A stretch of DNA of 64,000 nucleotides from Deroplatys truncata (GCA_030765065.1 CM060975.1:200298007-200362006), one strand, 5' to 3'; positions 31,741-45,477 are shown, counted from the stretch's first letter. Numbers and translations: made by a program. The notes: generated by a model from the sequence alone, not told the origin.

Positions 31741-33995
31741 AATTTTCTCAAAAACGGCTCTAACGATTTTGATTAAAGTATCATATGTTTAAGATATTTT
31801 CATGACAAATAAAACGTATATCTTGAATTTTCTGGGCATGTCTCCAAAAGTATTCTTCATAGTGAACGACTTTTGCATAACTGGTAAACCATAAGAGATA
31901 GATAAAATTTTATTACACAAAAAGTGTAGATCGTGTTAAAACACACAATTTATGTCTTTTACATTTGTATTGTTGAGTGAGCCATTTTCGAGATATTGCT
32001 TGTTATTGCCTTAAATTTTCCAATATTTATACTGTTTCTCAAATTCGTTATTCATTTTTTTTGTCCTGGACATGCAAAGAGAATAGAATGCACCACATAG
32101 CAACCAGCGCTTAAAATATTTGACTATCCCTTAAATACTACCATCTTCCCTTTGCATGCAGAAGAAAATTAGCAATAGGATTGACATCTCGATATCTCGA
32201 TTAACATGAAGCATATGGAGAAAAAGCGTTTGCAACAATAGTTTGTACAAGAGTAGAGAAAGTCATGTGAGTGTAACACATCAGATATTTTTTATGTCCT
32301 GGACATGGAAAGAGAATGGAATGCGCCACATAGCAACCAGCGGATAAAAGATTTTACTATCGCTTAAAGCCTACCATATTCCCCTTGCATCTGCAAGAAA
32401 ATTAGCAATAAGATGAACATCTCGATTAACATGAAGCATTTGGAGAATAAGCGTTTATAAAAATGGTTTGTACAAGAGTAGAGAAAGTCATGTGAGTGTA
32501 ACACATAAGATTTTTTTATGTTCTTGACATGCAAATAGAATTACATTTTGCACATAGCGACCCGTTCTAAAAATATTTGACTATCGCTTAAGGCGTACTA
32601 GGTCCCCCTTGTTTTGTATTTGCAAGGGCAATATAGAAATACAGTAACCTTTAAGTATAGACATATCTCTTAATAGCTGGTTGCTAGGTGTAACACCATT
32701 CTCTTTGCCACAGATTAATACTCTTTGCATATCCAAGACAAAAAAATGAATAACGAATTCCATTTGAGAATATAAGTATTGGAAAATGTAAGGGAATAAC
32801 AAGCAATATCTCGAAAATGGTTCACTCAACAACAAAATTGTATATGACATAATGTGTGTATTTTAACGCGATCTACATTCTCTGTGTAGTAAAATTTTGT
32901 CTATCTCTTATGGTTTACCACTTATGCAAAAGTCATTCACAATGAAAGAATACTTTTGGAGACATTCCTAGAAAATTCGAGCTATACATTTCATTTGCCA
33001 TAAGAATATCTTAATCTCATCATACTTTAATCAAAATTGTTAGAGCCGTTTTTGAGAAAATTAAAATTTTCGAAAACTTTTCCATGTAAAGGGTAATCAG
33101 GGGTAGGTGGATTTTCTTGAAAACCTTCGTGTCGTATCTCTGGAAGATACTGAACCTAAATACCAAGTTTGATATTTATCTGACTGTTCGTTTCTGAGTT
33201 ATGCTGTTCACAGGCACTCACACACAGATACACACACGGAAATGTTTCCAAAAATGCTTTTTTTTGGATTTAGGGTCTCTCAAAACATATATTTCCGGTG
33301 AAATCTCGGTATCGAATTTTTGGATGGAATACAATGCTTCCCCTACTTACTATACGTGGTAAAGAAAGTCAAAATTTAATTGCTCAAGACACCGGCCAGT
33401 TTTAGTTTGGCCACTTTCTGTACAAATATTTCGTAATAAATACGGATGAAAATCTTAAATAAAATTTGCATTTGAGTTGTCCGATATGACCTACCAGGTT
33501 AAAGGGCGTTAAACTTAAAAATATGATGCGTTGCACTCACATGACTTTCTCTACTCTTGTACAAGCTATTTTTACAAACGCTTATTCTCCATCTACTTCA
33601 TCTTAATCAAGATAAACATTTGCAGACTTTATCTTATTGCTAATTTTCTTGTAGATGTAAGGGGAATATGGTAGGCTTTAAGCGATAGTCAAATCTTTTA
33701 AGAGCTGGTTTCTATGTGGAGTATTGCATGTCCAGGACATAGAAAAAATAAGCATTTTTGGAAACATGTCCGAGTGTATGTCTTGTGTGTCTGTGTGTGT
33801 GTCTGTGTGTGTGTGTCTGTGTGTGTGTGTGTCTGTGTGTGTGTCTGTGAACAGCATAACTCAAAAACGAACAGTCGGATAAACACCAAACTTGGTATTT
33901 AGGTTCAGTATCTTCCAAAGATGCGACACGAAGGTTTTCAAGAAAATTCCCCCACCCCAGACTACCCTTTACATGGAACATTTTTCGAAAATTTC
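31741..33995. repeat. 2255-bp tandem unit, copy 2
   Basis: Head-to-tail copy. No difference from copy 3 was noticed by eye, including the TG microsatellite. Confidence 0.92.
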
Positions 33996-36250
33996 AATTT
34001 TCTCAAAAACGGCTCTAACGATTTTGATTAAAGTATCATATGTTTAAGATATTTTCATGACAAATAAAACGTATATCTTGAATTTTCTGGGCATGTCTCC
34101 AAAAGTATTCTTCATAGTGAACGACTTTTGCATAACTGGTAAACCATAAGAGATAGATAAAATTTTATTACACAAAAAGTGTAGATCGTGTTAAAACACA
34201 CAATTTATGTCTTTTACATTTGTATTGTTGAGTGAGCCATTTTCGAGATATTGCTTGTTATTGCCTTAAATTTTCCAATATTTATACTGTTTCTCAAATT
34301 CGTTATTCATTTTTTTTGTCCTGGACATGCAAAGAGAATAGAATGCACCACATAGCAACCAGCGCTTAAAATATTTGACTATCCCTTAAATACTACCATC
34401 TTCCCTTTGCATGCAGAAGAAAATTAGCAATAGGATTGACATCTCGATATCTCGATTAACATGAAGCATATGGAGAAAAAGCGTTTGCAACAATAGTTTG
34501 TACAAGAGTAGAGAAAGTCATGTGAGTGTAACACATCAGATATTTTTTATGTCCTGGACATGGAAAGAGAATGGAATGCGCCACATAGCAACCAGCGGAT
34601 AAAAGATTTTACTATCGCTTAAAGCCTACCATATTCCCCTTGCATCTGCAAGAAAATTAGCAATAAGATGAACATCTCGATTAACATGAAGCATTTGGAG
34701 AATAAGCGTTTATAAAAATGGTTTGTACAAGAGTAGAGAAAGTCATGTGAGTGTAACACATAAGATTTTTTTATGTTCTTGACATGCAAATAGAATTACA
34801 TTTTGCACATAGCGACCCGTTCTAAAAATATTTGACTATCGCTTAAGGCGTACTAGGTCCCCCTTGTTTTGTATTTGCAAGGGCAATATAGAAATACAGT
34901 AACCTTTAAGTATAGACATATCTCTTAATAGCTGGTTGCTAGGTGTAACACCATTCTCTTTGCCACAGATTAATACTCTTTGCATATCCAAGACAAAAAA
35001 ATGAATAACGAATTCCATTTGAGAATATAAGTATTGGAAAATGTAAGGGAATAACAAGCAATATCTCGAAAATGGTTCACTCAACAACAAAATTGTATAT
35101 GACATAATGTGTGTATTTTAACGCGATCTACATTCTCTGTGTAGTAAAATTTTGTCTATCTCTTATGGTTTACCACTTATGCAAAAGTCATTCACAATGA
35201 AAGAATACTTTTGGAGACATTCCTAGAAAATTCGAGCTATACATTTCATTTGCCATAAGAATATCTTAATCTCATCATACTTTAATCAAAATTGTTAGAG
35301 CCGTTTTTGAGAAAATTAAAATTTTCGAAAACTTTTCCATGTAAAGGGTAATCAGGGGTAGGTGGATTTTCTTGAAAACCTTCGTGTCGTATCTCTGGAA
35401 GATACTGAACCTAAATACCAAGTTTGATATTTATCTGACTGTTCGTTTCTGAGTTATGCTGTTCACAGGCACTCACACACAGATACACACACGGAAATGT
35501 TTCCAAAAATGCTTTTTTTTGGATTTAGGGTCTCTCAAAACATATATTTCCGGTGAAATCTCGGTATCGAATTTTTGGATGGAATACAATGCTTCCCCTA
35601 CTTACTATACGTGGTAAAGAAAGTCAAAATTTAATTGCTCAAGACACCGGCCAGTTTTAGTTTGGCCACTTTCTGTACAAATATTTCGTAATAAATACGG
35701 ATGAAAATCTTAAATAAAATTTGCATTTGAGTTGTCCGATATGACCTACCAGGTTAAAGGGCGTTAAACTTAAAAATATGATGCGTTGCACTCACATGAC
35801 TTTCTCTACTCTTGTACAAGCTATTTTTACAAACGCTTATTCTCCATCTACTTCATCTTAATCAAGATAAACATTTGCAGACTTTATCTTATTGCTAATT
35901 TTCTTGTAGATGTAAGGGGAATATGGTAGGCTTTAAGCGATAGTCAAATCTTTTAAGAGCTGGTTTCTATGTGGAGTATTGCATGTCCAGGACATAGAAA
36001 AAATAAGCATTTTTGGAAACATGTCCGAGTGTATGTCTTGTGTGTCTGTGTGTGTGTCTGTGTGTGTGTGTCTGTGTGTGTGTGTGTCTGTGTGTGTGTC
36101 TGTGAACAGCATAACTCAAAAACGAACAGTCGGATAAACACCAAACTTGGTATTTAGGTTCAGTATCTTCCAAAGATGCGACACGAAGGTTTTCAAGAAA
36201 ATTCCCCCACCCCAGACTACCCTTTACATGGAACATTTTTCGAAAATTTC
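33996..36250. repeat. 2255-bp tandem unit, copy 3
   Basis: Last full unit. Identity to the array fades after about 36287, where an independent, more diverged R1 copy continues. Confidence 0.92.
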
Positions 36251-36569
36251 AATTTTCTCAAAAACGGCTCTAACGATTTTGATTAAAATATCATAAGTTT
36301 AAGATATTGTCATGACAAATAAAATGTATATCTCTAATTTTCTGGGAATGTCTCCAAAAGTGTTCTTCATTATGAACGACTTTTTCATAACTGGTAAACC
36401 ATAAGAGATAGACAAACGTTTACTACACGAAAAATGTAGATCGCGTTAAAATACACAATTTATGTCATATACATTTCTTTTGTTGAGTGAACCGTTTGCG
36501 AGATATTGCTTGTTATTCCCTTAAATGTTCCAATACTTATACTTTTTCTCAAATTCGTTATTCATTTTT

Positions 36570-36706
36570 ACTTTCTCTACTACGTATAGTAAGTAGGGGA
36601 AGTATTGCATTCCACCCAAAAATTCGATACCGAGATTTCACTGGAAATACACGTTTTGAGACCTCCTGAATCCAAAAAAAGCATTTTTGGAAACATGTCC
36701 GTGTGT

Positions 36707-36743
<37 letters not shown>

Positions 36744-37435
36744 TGTGTGTCTGTGTGTGTGTCTGTGAACAGCATAACTCAAAAACGAACAATCGGATAA
36801 GCACCAAACTTGGTATTTAGGTTCAGTTTCTTCCAGAGATGCGACACGAAGGTTTTCAAGAAAATCCCCCTACCCCAGACTACCCTTTACATGGAACATT
36901 TTTCGAAAATTTTAATTTTCTCAAAAATGGCTCTAACGATTTTGATGAAAATATCATATGTTTAGCGTAATGTCATGAGAAATGAAATGTATATCTCGAA
37001 ATTTCTGGGAATGTCTCCAAAAGTATTCTTCACTATGAACGACTTTTGCATAACTGGTAAACCATAAGAGATAGACAAAATTTTACTATACAAAAAATGT
37101 AGATCGCGTTAAAATACACAACTTATATCATGTACATTTTTTTGTTTAGTGAACCGTTTTCGAGATATTGCTTGTTATTTCCTTAAACTTTCCAATACTT
37201 ATACTTTTTCTCAAATTCGTTATTCATTTTTTTATGTCCTGGACATGCAAAGAGAATGGAATGCGCCACATAGCAACCAGCGATAAAATATTTGACTATC
37301 GCTTAAAAGCTACCATATTCCCCTTGCATCTACAAGAAAATTACAAATAAGATTGACATCTCGATATCTCGATTAATATGAAGCATATGGAGAATAGGCG
37401 TTTGTAAAAATAGTTTGTACAAGAGTAGAGAAAGT
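36570..37435 (+). mobile_element. complete R1 element
   Basis: Runs from ACTTTCTCTAC (36570-36580) to GTAGAGAAAGT (37425-37435), an 11-bp inverted end pair, 866 bp. In order: AAAAATTCGATACCG, a TG microsatellite, GTGAACAGCATAACTC, CCAAACTTGGTATTTAGG, ACGATTTTGATGAAAATATC, a TAGCAACCAGCG stretch and the right end. No coding capacity; the short frames in it are repeat artefacts. Confidence 0.7.
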
Positions 37436-38829
37436 CATGTGAGTGTAACACATCAGATTTTTTTGTCTTGGATATGCAAAGAGTTATAATCTGTGGCAAA
37501 GGGAATGGTGCTGCACCTAGCAACCAGCTATTAAGAGATATGTATGTGCTTAAAGGCTACTCTTTTTCTATATTGCCCATGTAAATATACTTTCCCCTTA
37601 CATCTACAAGAAAATTAGCAATAAGATAGAGTCTGCAAATGTTTATCTCGATTAACATGAAGCATATGGAGAATAAGCCTTTATAAACATAGTTTGTACA
37701 AGAGTAGAGAAAGTCATGTGAGTGTAACACATAAGATTTTTTTATATCCTGGACATGCAAAGAGAATGGAATGCGCCACATAGCAACGAGCGTTAAAATA
37801 TTTGACTATCGCTTAAAAGCTACCATATTCCCCTTGCATCTACAAGAAAATTACCAATAAGATTGACATCTCGATATCTCGATTAACATAAAGTATATGG
37901 AGAATAGGCGTTTGTAAAAATAGATTGTACAAGAGTAGAGAAAGTCATGTGAGTGTAACACATCAGGTTTTTTATGTTCTTGACGTGAAAAGAGAATTAC
38001 CTACATTTTATACATAGCGACCAGTTCTAAAAGTATTTGACTATCACTTAAGGCGTACTACGTTCCCCTTGTTTTGTATTTGCAAGGGCAATATAGAAAT
38101 ACAGTAACCTTTAAGCATAGACATATCTCTTAATAGCTGGTTGCTATGTGCAGCACCATTCTCTTTGCCACAGATTAATACTCTTTGCATATCCAAGAAA
38201 AAAAAAATGAATAACGAATTCCCATTTGAAAATATAAGTATTGTAAAATTTAAGGAAATAACAAGCAATATCTCCAAAATGGTTCACTCAACAAAAAAAA
38301 TGTATATGACATAAATTGTGTATTTTAAGGCAATTTACATTTTTTGTGTAATAAAATTTTGTCTAATTCTTATGGTTTACCACTTATGCAAAAGTCGTTC
38401 ACAATGAAGAATACTTTGGAGACATTCCCAGAAAATTCGAGATATACATTTCATTTGTCATGAAAATATCTTAAACATATGATACTTTAATCAAAATCGT
38501 TAGAGCCGTTTTTGAGAAAATAAAAGTTTTCGAAAAATTTTCCATGTAAAGGGTAATCTGGGGTGGGGGGATTTTCTTGAAAACCTTCGTGTCGCATCTC
38601 CGGAAGATACTGAACCTAAATACCAAGTTTGGTATTTATCCGACTGTTCATTTCTGAGTTATGCTGTTCACAGACAGACAGACAGACACACAGACACATA
38701 CACGGAGATGTTTCCAAAAATGCTTTTTCTGGATTCAGTAGTCCCAAAACATATATTTCCGGTGAAAATTTTTGGGTGGAGTACAAACTTCACCCACTTA
38801 CTATACGTAGTAGAGAAAGTAAAAATAAA
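37436..38829. mobile_element. R1 end-module tandem copies and a reverse R1 copy
   Basis: Two further end modules of 250-290 bp (each closing with GTACAAGAGTAGAGAAAGTC, near 37700 and 37935) follow the complete R1. Then an R1 in the reverse orientation ends near 38820 (TACGTAGTAGAGAAAGTAAA). The end of R1 seems prone to tandem duplication. Confidence 0.6.
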
Positions 38830-39555
38830 TAAATGAATAAATAAAGATATAGGTTATACATTCGACAGGGAGAAATTAATGTATATCTCATTGAAAATTA
38901 ACGATGACCGTTATACATTAGTTACTTAACTGCTTAAGTAAATGCTTTGTCTGCTTTATTTCCTGTTTTGCTTTGTCAGAGACTAGCTTTTAATAAAACC
39001 GAAGCGGAGTGGTTTTTATAGCGGGAAGTGGGCAGAGTGAACCCAGTGCCACAAGCCCACTGTAGACCCTGATGTCAAAGTTGCTCTTGTTCCCTTATCT
39101 GATGACCCCATCTCTTCTGCTCTTTCCTTCCGCCGGAGTTCTCAGATTTCCGGACACGAACAGTCAATCAGAATTTGCCCCATTGTCTTTAGTGAAGGGA
39201 AGGTGTTTCCTCTATCCTGCAGGCACACAGCTGAGGGAAACAACACAGCAATTAGCATAGTGGTTCTCAAACCATGGCCCGCGTTCTTTATAAAAAATAT
39301 TAGAAAATATAGTGATTCTTTATTATATATTTCGTTTTTTAAGGTTGTAGAATGTGCTGAATAAGTATTTTATATAAATTGTTTAAAATGTGTAGACTGG
39401 ATCAAACATGTCAGAAATATAAATTACATATCTCGATAAAATACAAAGCCCCAAAATAACCCTATTAGAAATAAAATTCTAATAAATAATAAGGTAATAC
39501 AGCAAGAACAATACTTTAACTATTTATATGCGATATTAGCTATATTATTATGATC
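38830..39555. other. no gene; single hAT-like end motif
   Basis: AGTGGTTCTCAAACCATGG at about 39260 resembles the terminal repeats of many hAT elements, but I found no partner end. The 39000-39250 stretch is of balanced composition and unidentified. Confidence 0.3.
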
Positions 39556-39589
39556 AATATTTAGACACACAATTACAAAGATATCAAAT

Positions 39590-39870
39590 GATGTGAGGAA
39601 CCATAAGAAGAAGTTAGAAAAATAACACAGAAGGACACACAATTTAAATTTTGTAAAGCGATGCCTGTCCCGATCTTTTTATATGAAAGCGAGTCATGCA
39701 TTCACAAGAAAACAGATGAAAGCCACATGCAAGTAGTAGAAATGCAATTTATAGGAGCTGTTAGAGGATGTACCAGAAAGGACAGAATACCAAATGAACA
39801 AATATGAGAAGAATTACATATTTATGCAATAAATAATACAATCTTACAGTATAAGAAAAAATCTGATGTG
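39590..39870 (+). pseudogene. LINE reverse-transcriptase C-terminal fragment (RTE-like)
   Basis: Conceptual translation gives ...TQFKFCKAMPVPIFLYESES..., then VVEMQFIGAVRGCTRKDR and, past one in-frame stop, EELHIYAINN. This follows the well-known C-terminal segment of RTE-type non-LTR polyproteins (FYK-MAVP-LLYGSE ... EMRFLR-V-GCT--DR). It is a 5'-truncated, inactive fragment; clade assignment is from memory of the motif pattern. Confidence 0.6.
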
Positions 39871-39881
39871 ATAATTCACAT

Positions 39882-41068
39882 GACCTTCTCTACACTCTAT
39901 CATTTATTTTGGTATACCAACTAGTCTTATTAAAACTTTTTTATATCTACTTCATTTTAATCCAAGTAAACTTTTCCAGAACTAGCTATATTATACATTT
40001 CGTTATAAATACAAAGGGAACAGGGATAGTCAAATGTTTTAGAACTGGACGCTATACTGTCGAATATCTCAATATTTAATTATTATTTAACTACAGAAAT
40101 TCAGATGGGAGCAACTCGCTTAGGAGAGGGATCGTTGATCAAACAAAGAACGTTAATTTAAGAGGCACCGACGAAGGGACGCAGCTAAAGTTATATTCAC
40201 AACATAATTCCTGGCTGAAGGGAGAGGCAAGGATTCTATTCTACCATAATAAAAGTTGGAAGAAAGGATGACAAATAGATTTATTATAACAAATGCTTAC
40301 CTTACCCCAATGTGTCTGCCGGGCGAGGACGCCATATCGTAGGGCAGCTATCCGTTCACCTGACGCGAAGACTAGTCACAGACTACTTGAAAACCCACGC
40401 TAATAAGCTTGGCGTCACTAACGCCATATCCCCTCCAATGAGACTGTTTCCCCTTAATCGCCCCTCCTCAGATAAACTGCCAACCTTCAACTTGGGTAAC
40501 CAGAGGACGTATTACTATTACTATAATCTGTGCACATGCCACAATACTCTGAGCTTAAAACTCCATACTCTTTCCAGACTTCGCGAGAAACAACTGAATG
40601 TTGACAGGACTTTAAAAAAATGGCTAAGATTAAACATTTCAAAACATTAATAACGATATCTCGGAAATGGTTGATGCCAGAAAAAGTTATTTGAAATAAA
40701 CTGTGTGTTCTAAAGAGATCTGCATTTCTTTTGTAGTAAGTTTTCGTATATCACTTAACTTTTACCAATTATACAAGACTATACAAAATTCCTAAGAGGA
40801 CTTCAAAGACTCTTCCCAGAGAATTTAAGATACACATTTTTTGCCATGTAAATATCTTAATATATGGTAGTTTAATCCAAAAACGTTGGTCACTTTTTAG
40901 AAAATCAAAATTTTTGAAAAATGTTCCATGTAAAAGGTAGTTAGGGGAAGGGGATTTGCTTGAAAATTTTCGTGTCACATGTTGGAAGATACTGAACTTA
41001 AAATAAATATCAAGTTTGGTACTTATCGAACTTTTCGTTTTTGAGTTGTGCTGCTCACAGACACACAA

Positions 41069-41102
<34 letters not shown>

Positions 41103-41240
41103 ACACGCATATACACAGGGACCTTTTTCTAAAAATGTTCTTTTTGGATTTACAGGGTCCTAAAACATGTATTTCAGATGAAATAACTGTATGGCATTTT
41201 TGGAAAAATGCAATATGTGTTCGTGGTAGAGAAAGTAAAA
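39882..41240 (-). mobile_element. old R1 copy with an unidentified insertion
   Basis: R1 landmarks run from ACATGACCTTCTCTACAC to GGTAGAGAAAGTAAAAAT. Comparison with the copy at 46817-47487 shows about 0.5 kb of extra sequence at roughly 40062-40525, which I cannot identify. The longest frame in that extra piece opens with GTG and looks fortuitous. A (CA)n run lies at 41066-41105. Confidence 0.5.
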
Positions 41241-42032
41241 ATAGAGAGAACATTTGCAACGAATGGCAAAATCTTTCAAATTTTGCAAGTTTCCACACAT
41301 CTTAGGTGAAATTAATACAGGTGGCATTCTAAGATGGGAAGCCACTGTTTGGAAACACTCCATGAGGTCTTATGAGATAAATCTGAAGAACGTTCTTTAG
41401 TTTTCATAACAAACTGCCCACCTCCCCTTTCAATGGAACACATTTCCTGCAGTTCAATCAAAATGTGTTTAATAGTTAAGTCTTTCCTGTCTGCAAAAGA
41501 TGTCACAGTTTCGATTTTGGCGTCGGCTCTTAGCTGAATAAAAGCTTCCTTAATGGTTGGATTGAAAGGGGAGGTCCCATAGCATGGCCAGCGTAATCGC
41601 CGAATCTCACACTTTTCGAATTGTTATTTTATGAAACGTCAATAGAAAACTGATTACAGGATAGTAGTTATTGTCTTATTTTACGAAGGACCCCAGAATA
41701 TTTGTGAAAGCACAGCAACAGTACCTACTACATCATGCTGAGCTGCATATATCGAGGCTGATGATCATCGTTTCGGTAGTAATTATGATGTCTAAAGTTG
41801 TTTGTGGTATAACAGGGTAAGTAGCTGAGAAAGCTTGCTCCATCATTGTTAAGCGTTCAAGAACTCGCAGAGTTAGAAGTAGGCGTTACTGAGCAATGAT
41901 GCCTTATGTCAAAATATTCCATTTAGGTGCCTCTATCACCGATATTTACTGACCCAAGAGTTCTGGGATACATGGCTCTCATATTAGTAACGCGAAACGT
42001 TAATGTAAATTTGAAGTGGATATAACTAATGA
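41241..42032. other. intergenic, nothing recognised
   Basis: No gene or recognised repeat. Confidence 0.35.
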
Positions 42033-42034
42033 TA

Positions 42035-43768
42035 CGAGGCTTGTTTTTAAAGTAAGTACCTTTTAATTTTTTGCCGCTGCAGCGATGCAGTCGCGGATTT
42101 GAGCATGCGCGATCACCTCCTCCACTTATTAGGAAGCGAGATGCAGCTGTGAGAGATCGTTACTTTGTGTTTTTCTGTTGTTAGAGCGTTTTGAAATGTT
42201 CAAAACATTCTGTTCTGACTGTGAAGTCAGATCAATGATTCGTTTTTTGAATACGGGAAATGTTACGCGAGGAAACATTCATCGTCATTTGAGGTTTGTA
42301 GGGAAACAATAATGAGTGACAATGTCCGGCCATACACAGCCAAACAACTCAAGATCTCATTGCATCATTTGGTTGGGAACAATTGAGGCAGTATTTTTAA
42401 CACTTGAATAATTTAAATTGTAATATATATAAATTCAATAACAGCCCGCCTTGAAGCAATATGTATGTAATAATTTAAAAAAATGTATGTAACAGTCATT
42501 GCATATACTTATATTATTGTAAACATGTTTAATAATGTTATGTGTATGCATTACGTGAGTTAATAATGTAAGAGCTGTGAGAATAATAAGTTTAAAGTTG
42601 CTAACAATCAAGTAACAATGAGGTAACCTTGAGGAAATAATGACTTTGAGAGTTTAAATGTTACTAGTCATGATTAGGGCAGTAATAACGTAAATTTTGT
42701 AACGGTTTAAAATTAGCCAATCAACAGCCAGAAAAAGCTTTATTAAATGCAGGTATTCTATTGGACTAGGATTAGCCAATCAGAGACTTGAAATACAAAG
42801 ATTTAAAAGTTTATACGGTAGAATCTGTTCAGTTGCTGGCAGACCTTGGTAGTGACCGGATGGAAGATGTGTTCTCTAAAGAAATATTACATATTCGTGT
42901 GTAACGAAAATTAAGTATACGTGATAACGAAGTGCAAGTTTAAAATTAAAGAATCTCACAGCTCTTAATATCAGTGTAGAGCTATTTAATTTGTGCCAAG
43001 GATTAATAAAAAGAAGTGAATTTAAACTTAAAATCTGTGTAAGCCTACATTCTTGTCGTACCACGCCCTGATTAAGAGAAACATGTCTCTAAAGTAAGAC
43101 TGACGCAGCCGAGGCAAACATAAACATAAATATTATTTATAGAAGCAGTTTAAGAACAAAGTTAATATAATATTTTTAAACTTGAAGCGTAACAACAAAA
43201 ATACATCTTCAAAAATCGGTTTCTCATACGTAGCAGCATATTACGTAACAAACAATGTTCTTCAAATTAACGCCCAAAGCGTGGTGCAAACTTCAACAAC
43301 AGAACACTTTTTCAAATTGGTTTTTCCAAGCGTAGAAATAAATAAATAAACAACAATTCAACAATAAACTACTTCAAGAACAATAACTACTTCAAGTTGG
43401 CTTCCAAAGCGTAAGGCTAATAACTTACGTAACAATAAATTACGTACGAGTAAACAAAACACCTTCTCACAATTCAACCACTCTCCCTATAGTTCAGATT
43501 TGGTACCAAGCGGTTTTCATCTGAAGGAATCCTTGGTGGAAAACATTTCAATGACGATGATGGTGTAAGCAAGTGCAGACTTGGCATCATTCTTTGACGA
43601 AGGCATGCAAAAACTGGTTTCCCGTTACGACATGCACCTGAATAACGGCGATGACTATGTAGAGAAGTAGTTTAAGGTGTAAGGTAATAAACGATAATAA
43701 AGTATTTTGGAAAATAATGTTGTTATTTTGCAAAAAGCTATCGGTACTTACTTTAAAAAGACGCCTTG
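42035..43768 (+). mobile_element. internally deleted mariner with LTR insertion
   Basis: Flanked by TA (42033-42034 and 43769-43770). The 26-bp inverted ends agree at 23 positions and share TTTTTAAAGTAAGTACC. The N-terminal helix-turn-helix part reads CEVRSMIRFLNTGNVT before stops. The coding region then jumps to DNVRPYTA (second catalytic Asp region) and FGWEQFNHSPYSSDLVPSGF, ending DYVEK-stop as mariner transposases do. Excluding the LTR at 42384-43469 only about 640 bp remain of the usual ~1.3 kb, so the middle is deleted. It cannot make transposase but its ends could in principle be mobilised in trans. Confidence 0.85.
42384..43469 (+). mobile_element. solo LTR-like insertion, copy 2 (4-bp TSD CAAT)
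   Basis: TGAGGCAGTATTTTTAAC to CACCTTCTCA, flanked by CAAT (42380-42383 and 43470-43473), inserted within the mariner codons for FGWEQF. Same family as 26595-27590: it carries the GCCAAT motifs, AATAAAAAGAAG and GACTGACGCAGCCGAGGC. No internal region. Confidence 0.75.
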
Positions 43769-43770
43769 TA

Positions 43771-44015
43771 GATTACAGAATATAGATCATTTTAGGAAGA
43801 GTAAGGGATAAGTGGATAAAGAGCTCAAGAAATGAGCAAGGGAGCGGACACAGTTTGGAGATTCCTTTTAGTGGCTCTGTTTCATACATACAACCAGGGG
43901 TTAAGGTATGGGAGAGCCAAGCTATTGTGCTAGATTTCTAAATGTGTTGTATATAAGATCTGTAGATGGATATTTGATGTAGACGAAATAAGTTCATTAA
44001 TTCGTATAAAAATCC
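43771..44015. other. intergenic, nothing recognised
   Basis: Short stretch with no gene. Confidence 0.3.
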
Positions 44016-44590
44016 AATGTGTTACACTCACATGACTTTCTCTACTCTTGTACAAACTATTTTTACAAACGCTTATTCTCCATCTACTTCATGTTAATCG
44101 AGATAAACATTTGAAGACTCTATCTTATTGCTAATTTTCTTGTAGATGTAAGGGGAATATATATTTACAAGGGCAATATAGAAATACAGTAGCCCTTAAG
44201 CACATACATATCTCTTAATAGCTGGTTGCTAGGTGCAGCACTATTCCCTTTGCCACAGATTAATACTCTTTGCATATCCAAGACAAAAAATCTGATGTGT
44301 TACACTCACATGACTTTCTCTACTCTTGTACAAACTATTTTTACAAACGCTTATTCTCCATCTACTTCATGTTAATCGAGATAAACATTTGAAGACTCTA
44401 TCTTATTGCTAATTTTCTTGTAGATGTAAGGGGAATATATATTTACAAGGGCAATATAGAAATACAGTAGCCCTTAAGCACATACATATCTCTTAATAGC
44501 TGGTTGCTAGGTGCAGCACTATTCCCTTTGCCACAGATTAATACTCTTTGCATATCCAAGACAAAAAATCTGATGTGTTACACTCACATG
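44016..44590 (-). repeat. 278-bp tandem repeat of the R1 end
   Basis: GTTACACTCACATGACTTTC recurs at 44021, 44299 and 44577, exactly 278 bp apart. The first two units look identical from that point on; the third leads into the full R1 at 44591. The unit contains the R1 inverted end and a TAGCTGGTTGCTAGGTGCAG stretch. Confidence 0.9.
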
Positions 44591-45477
44591 ACTTTCTCTA
44601 CTCTTGTACAAACTATTTTTACAAACGCTTATTCTCCATATGCTTCATGTTAATGGAGATGTCGAGATGTCAATCTTATTGCTAATTTTCTTGTAGATGC
44701 AAGGGGAATATGGTAGCTTTTAAGCGATGGTCAAATATTTTAACGCTGGTTGCTATGCGGCGCATTCCATTCTCTTTGCAAGTCCAGGACATAAAAAAAT
44801 GAATAACGAATTTGAGAAAAAGTATAAGTATTGGAAAATTTAAGGGAATAACAAGCAATATCTCGCAAACGGTTCACTCAACAAAAGAAATGTATATGAC
44901 ATAAATTGTGTATTTTAACGCGATCTACATTTTTGATGTAGTAAAACTTTGTCTATCTCTTATGGTTTACCAGTTATGAAAAAGTCGTTCATAACGAAGA
45001 ATACTTTTGGAGACATTCCCAGAAAATTCGAGATATACATTTTATTTGTCATGACAATATCTTAAACATATGATATTTTAATCAAAATCGTTAGAGCCGT
45101 TTTTGAGAAAATTAAAATTTTCGGAAAATGTTCCATGTAAAGGGTAGTCTGGGGTGGGGGGATTTTTTTGAAAACCTTCGTGTCGCATCTCTGGAAGATA
45201 CTGAACCTAAATACCAAGTTTGGTGTTTATCCGACTCTTCGTTTATGAGTTATGCTGTTCACAGACACACAGACAGACACACAAACAGACACACAGACAG
45301 ACACACAGACACACAGACACACAGACACACAGACAGACACACACACGGATATGTTTCCAAAAATGCTTTTTTTGGATTCAGGAGGTCTCAAAACATGTAT
45401 TTCCGGTGAAATCTCGGTATCGAATTTTTGGGTGGAATGCAATACTTCCCCTACTTACTATACGTAGTAGAGAAAGT
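44591..45477 (-). mobile_element. complete R1 element, minus orientation
   Basis: From ACTTTCTCTAC (44591) to GTAGAGAAAGT (45467-45477), 887 bp, with a CA/CAGA microsatellite at about 45262-45346. Frames through the microsatellite on both strands are not genes. Confidence 0.7.

Noticed and set aside
39258..39280. hAT element end
   Set aside because: Only one end-like motif found, with no partner or 8-bp duplication.
40312..40650. 112-codon frame
   Set aside because: Opens with GTG, lies in an unidentified insertion within an R1 copy, and no motif is visible.
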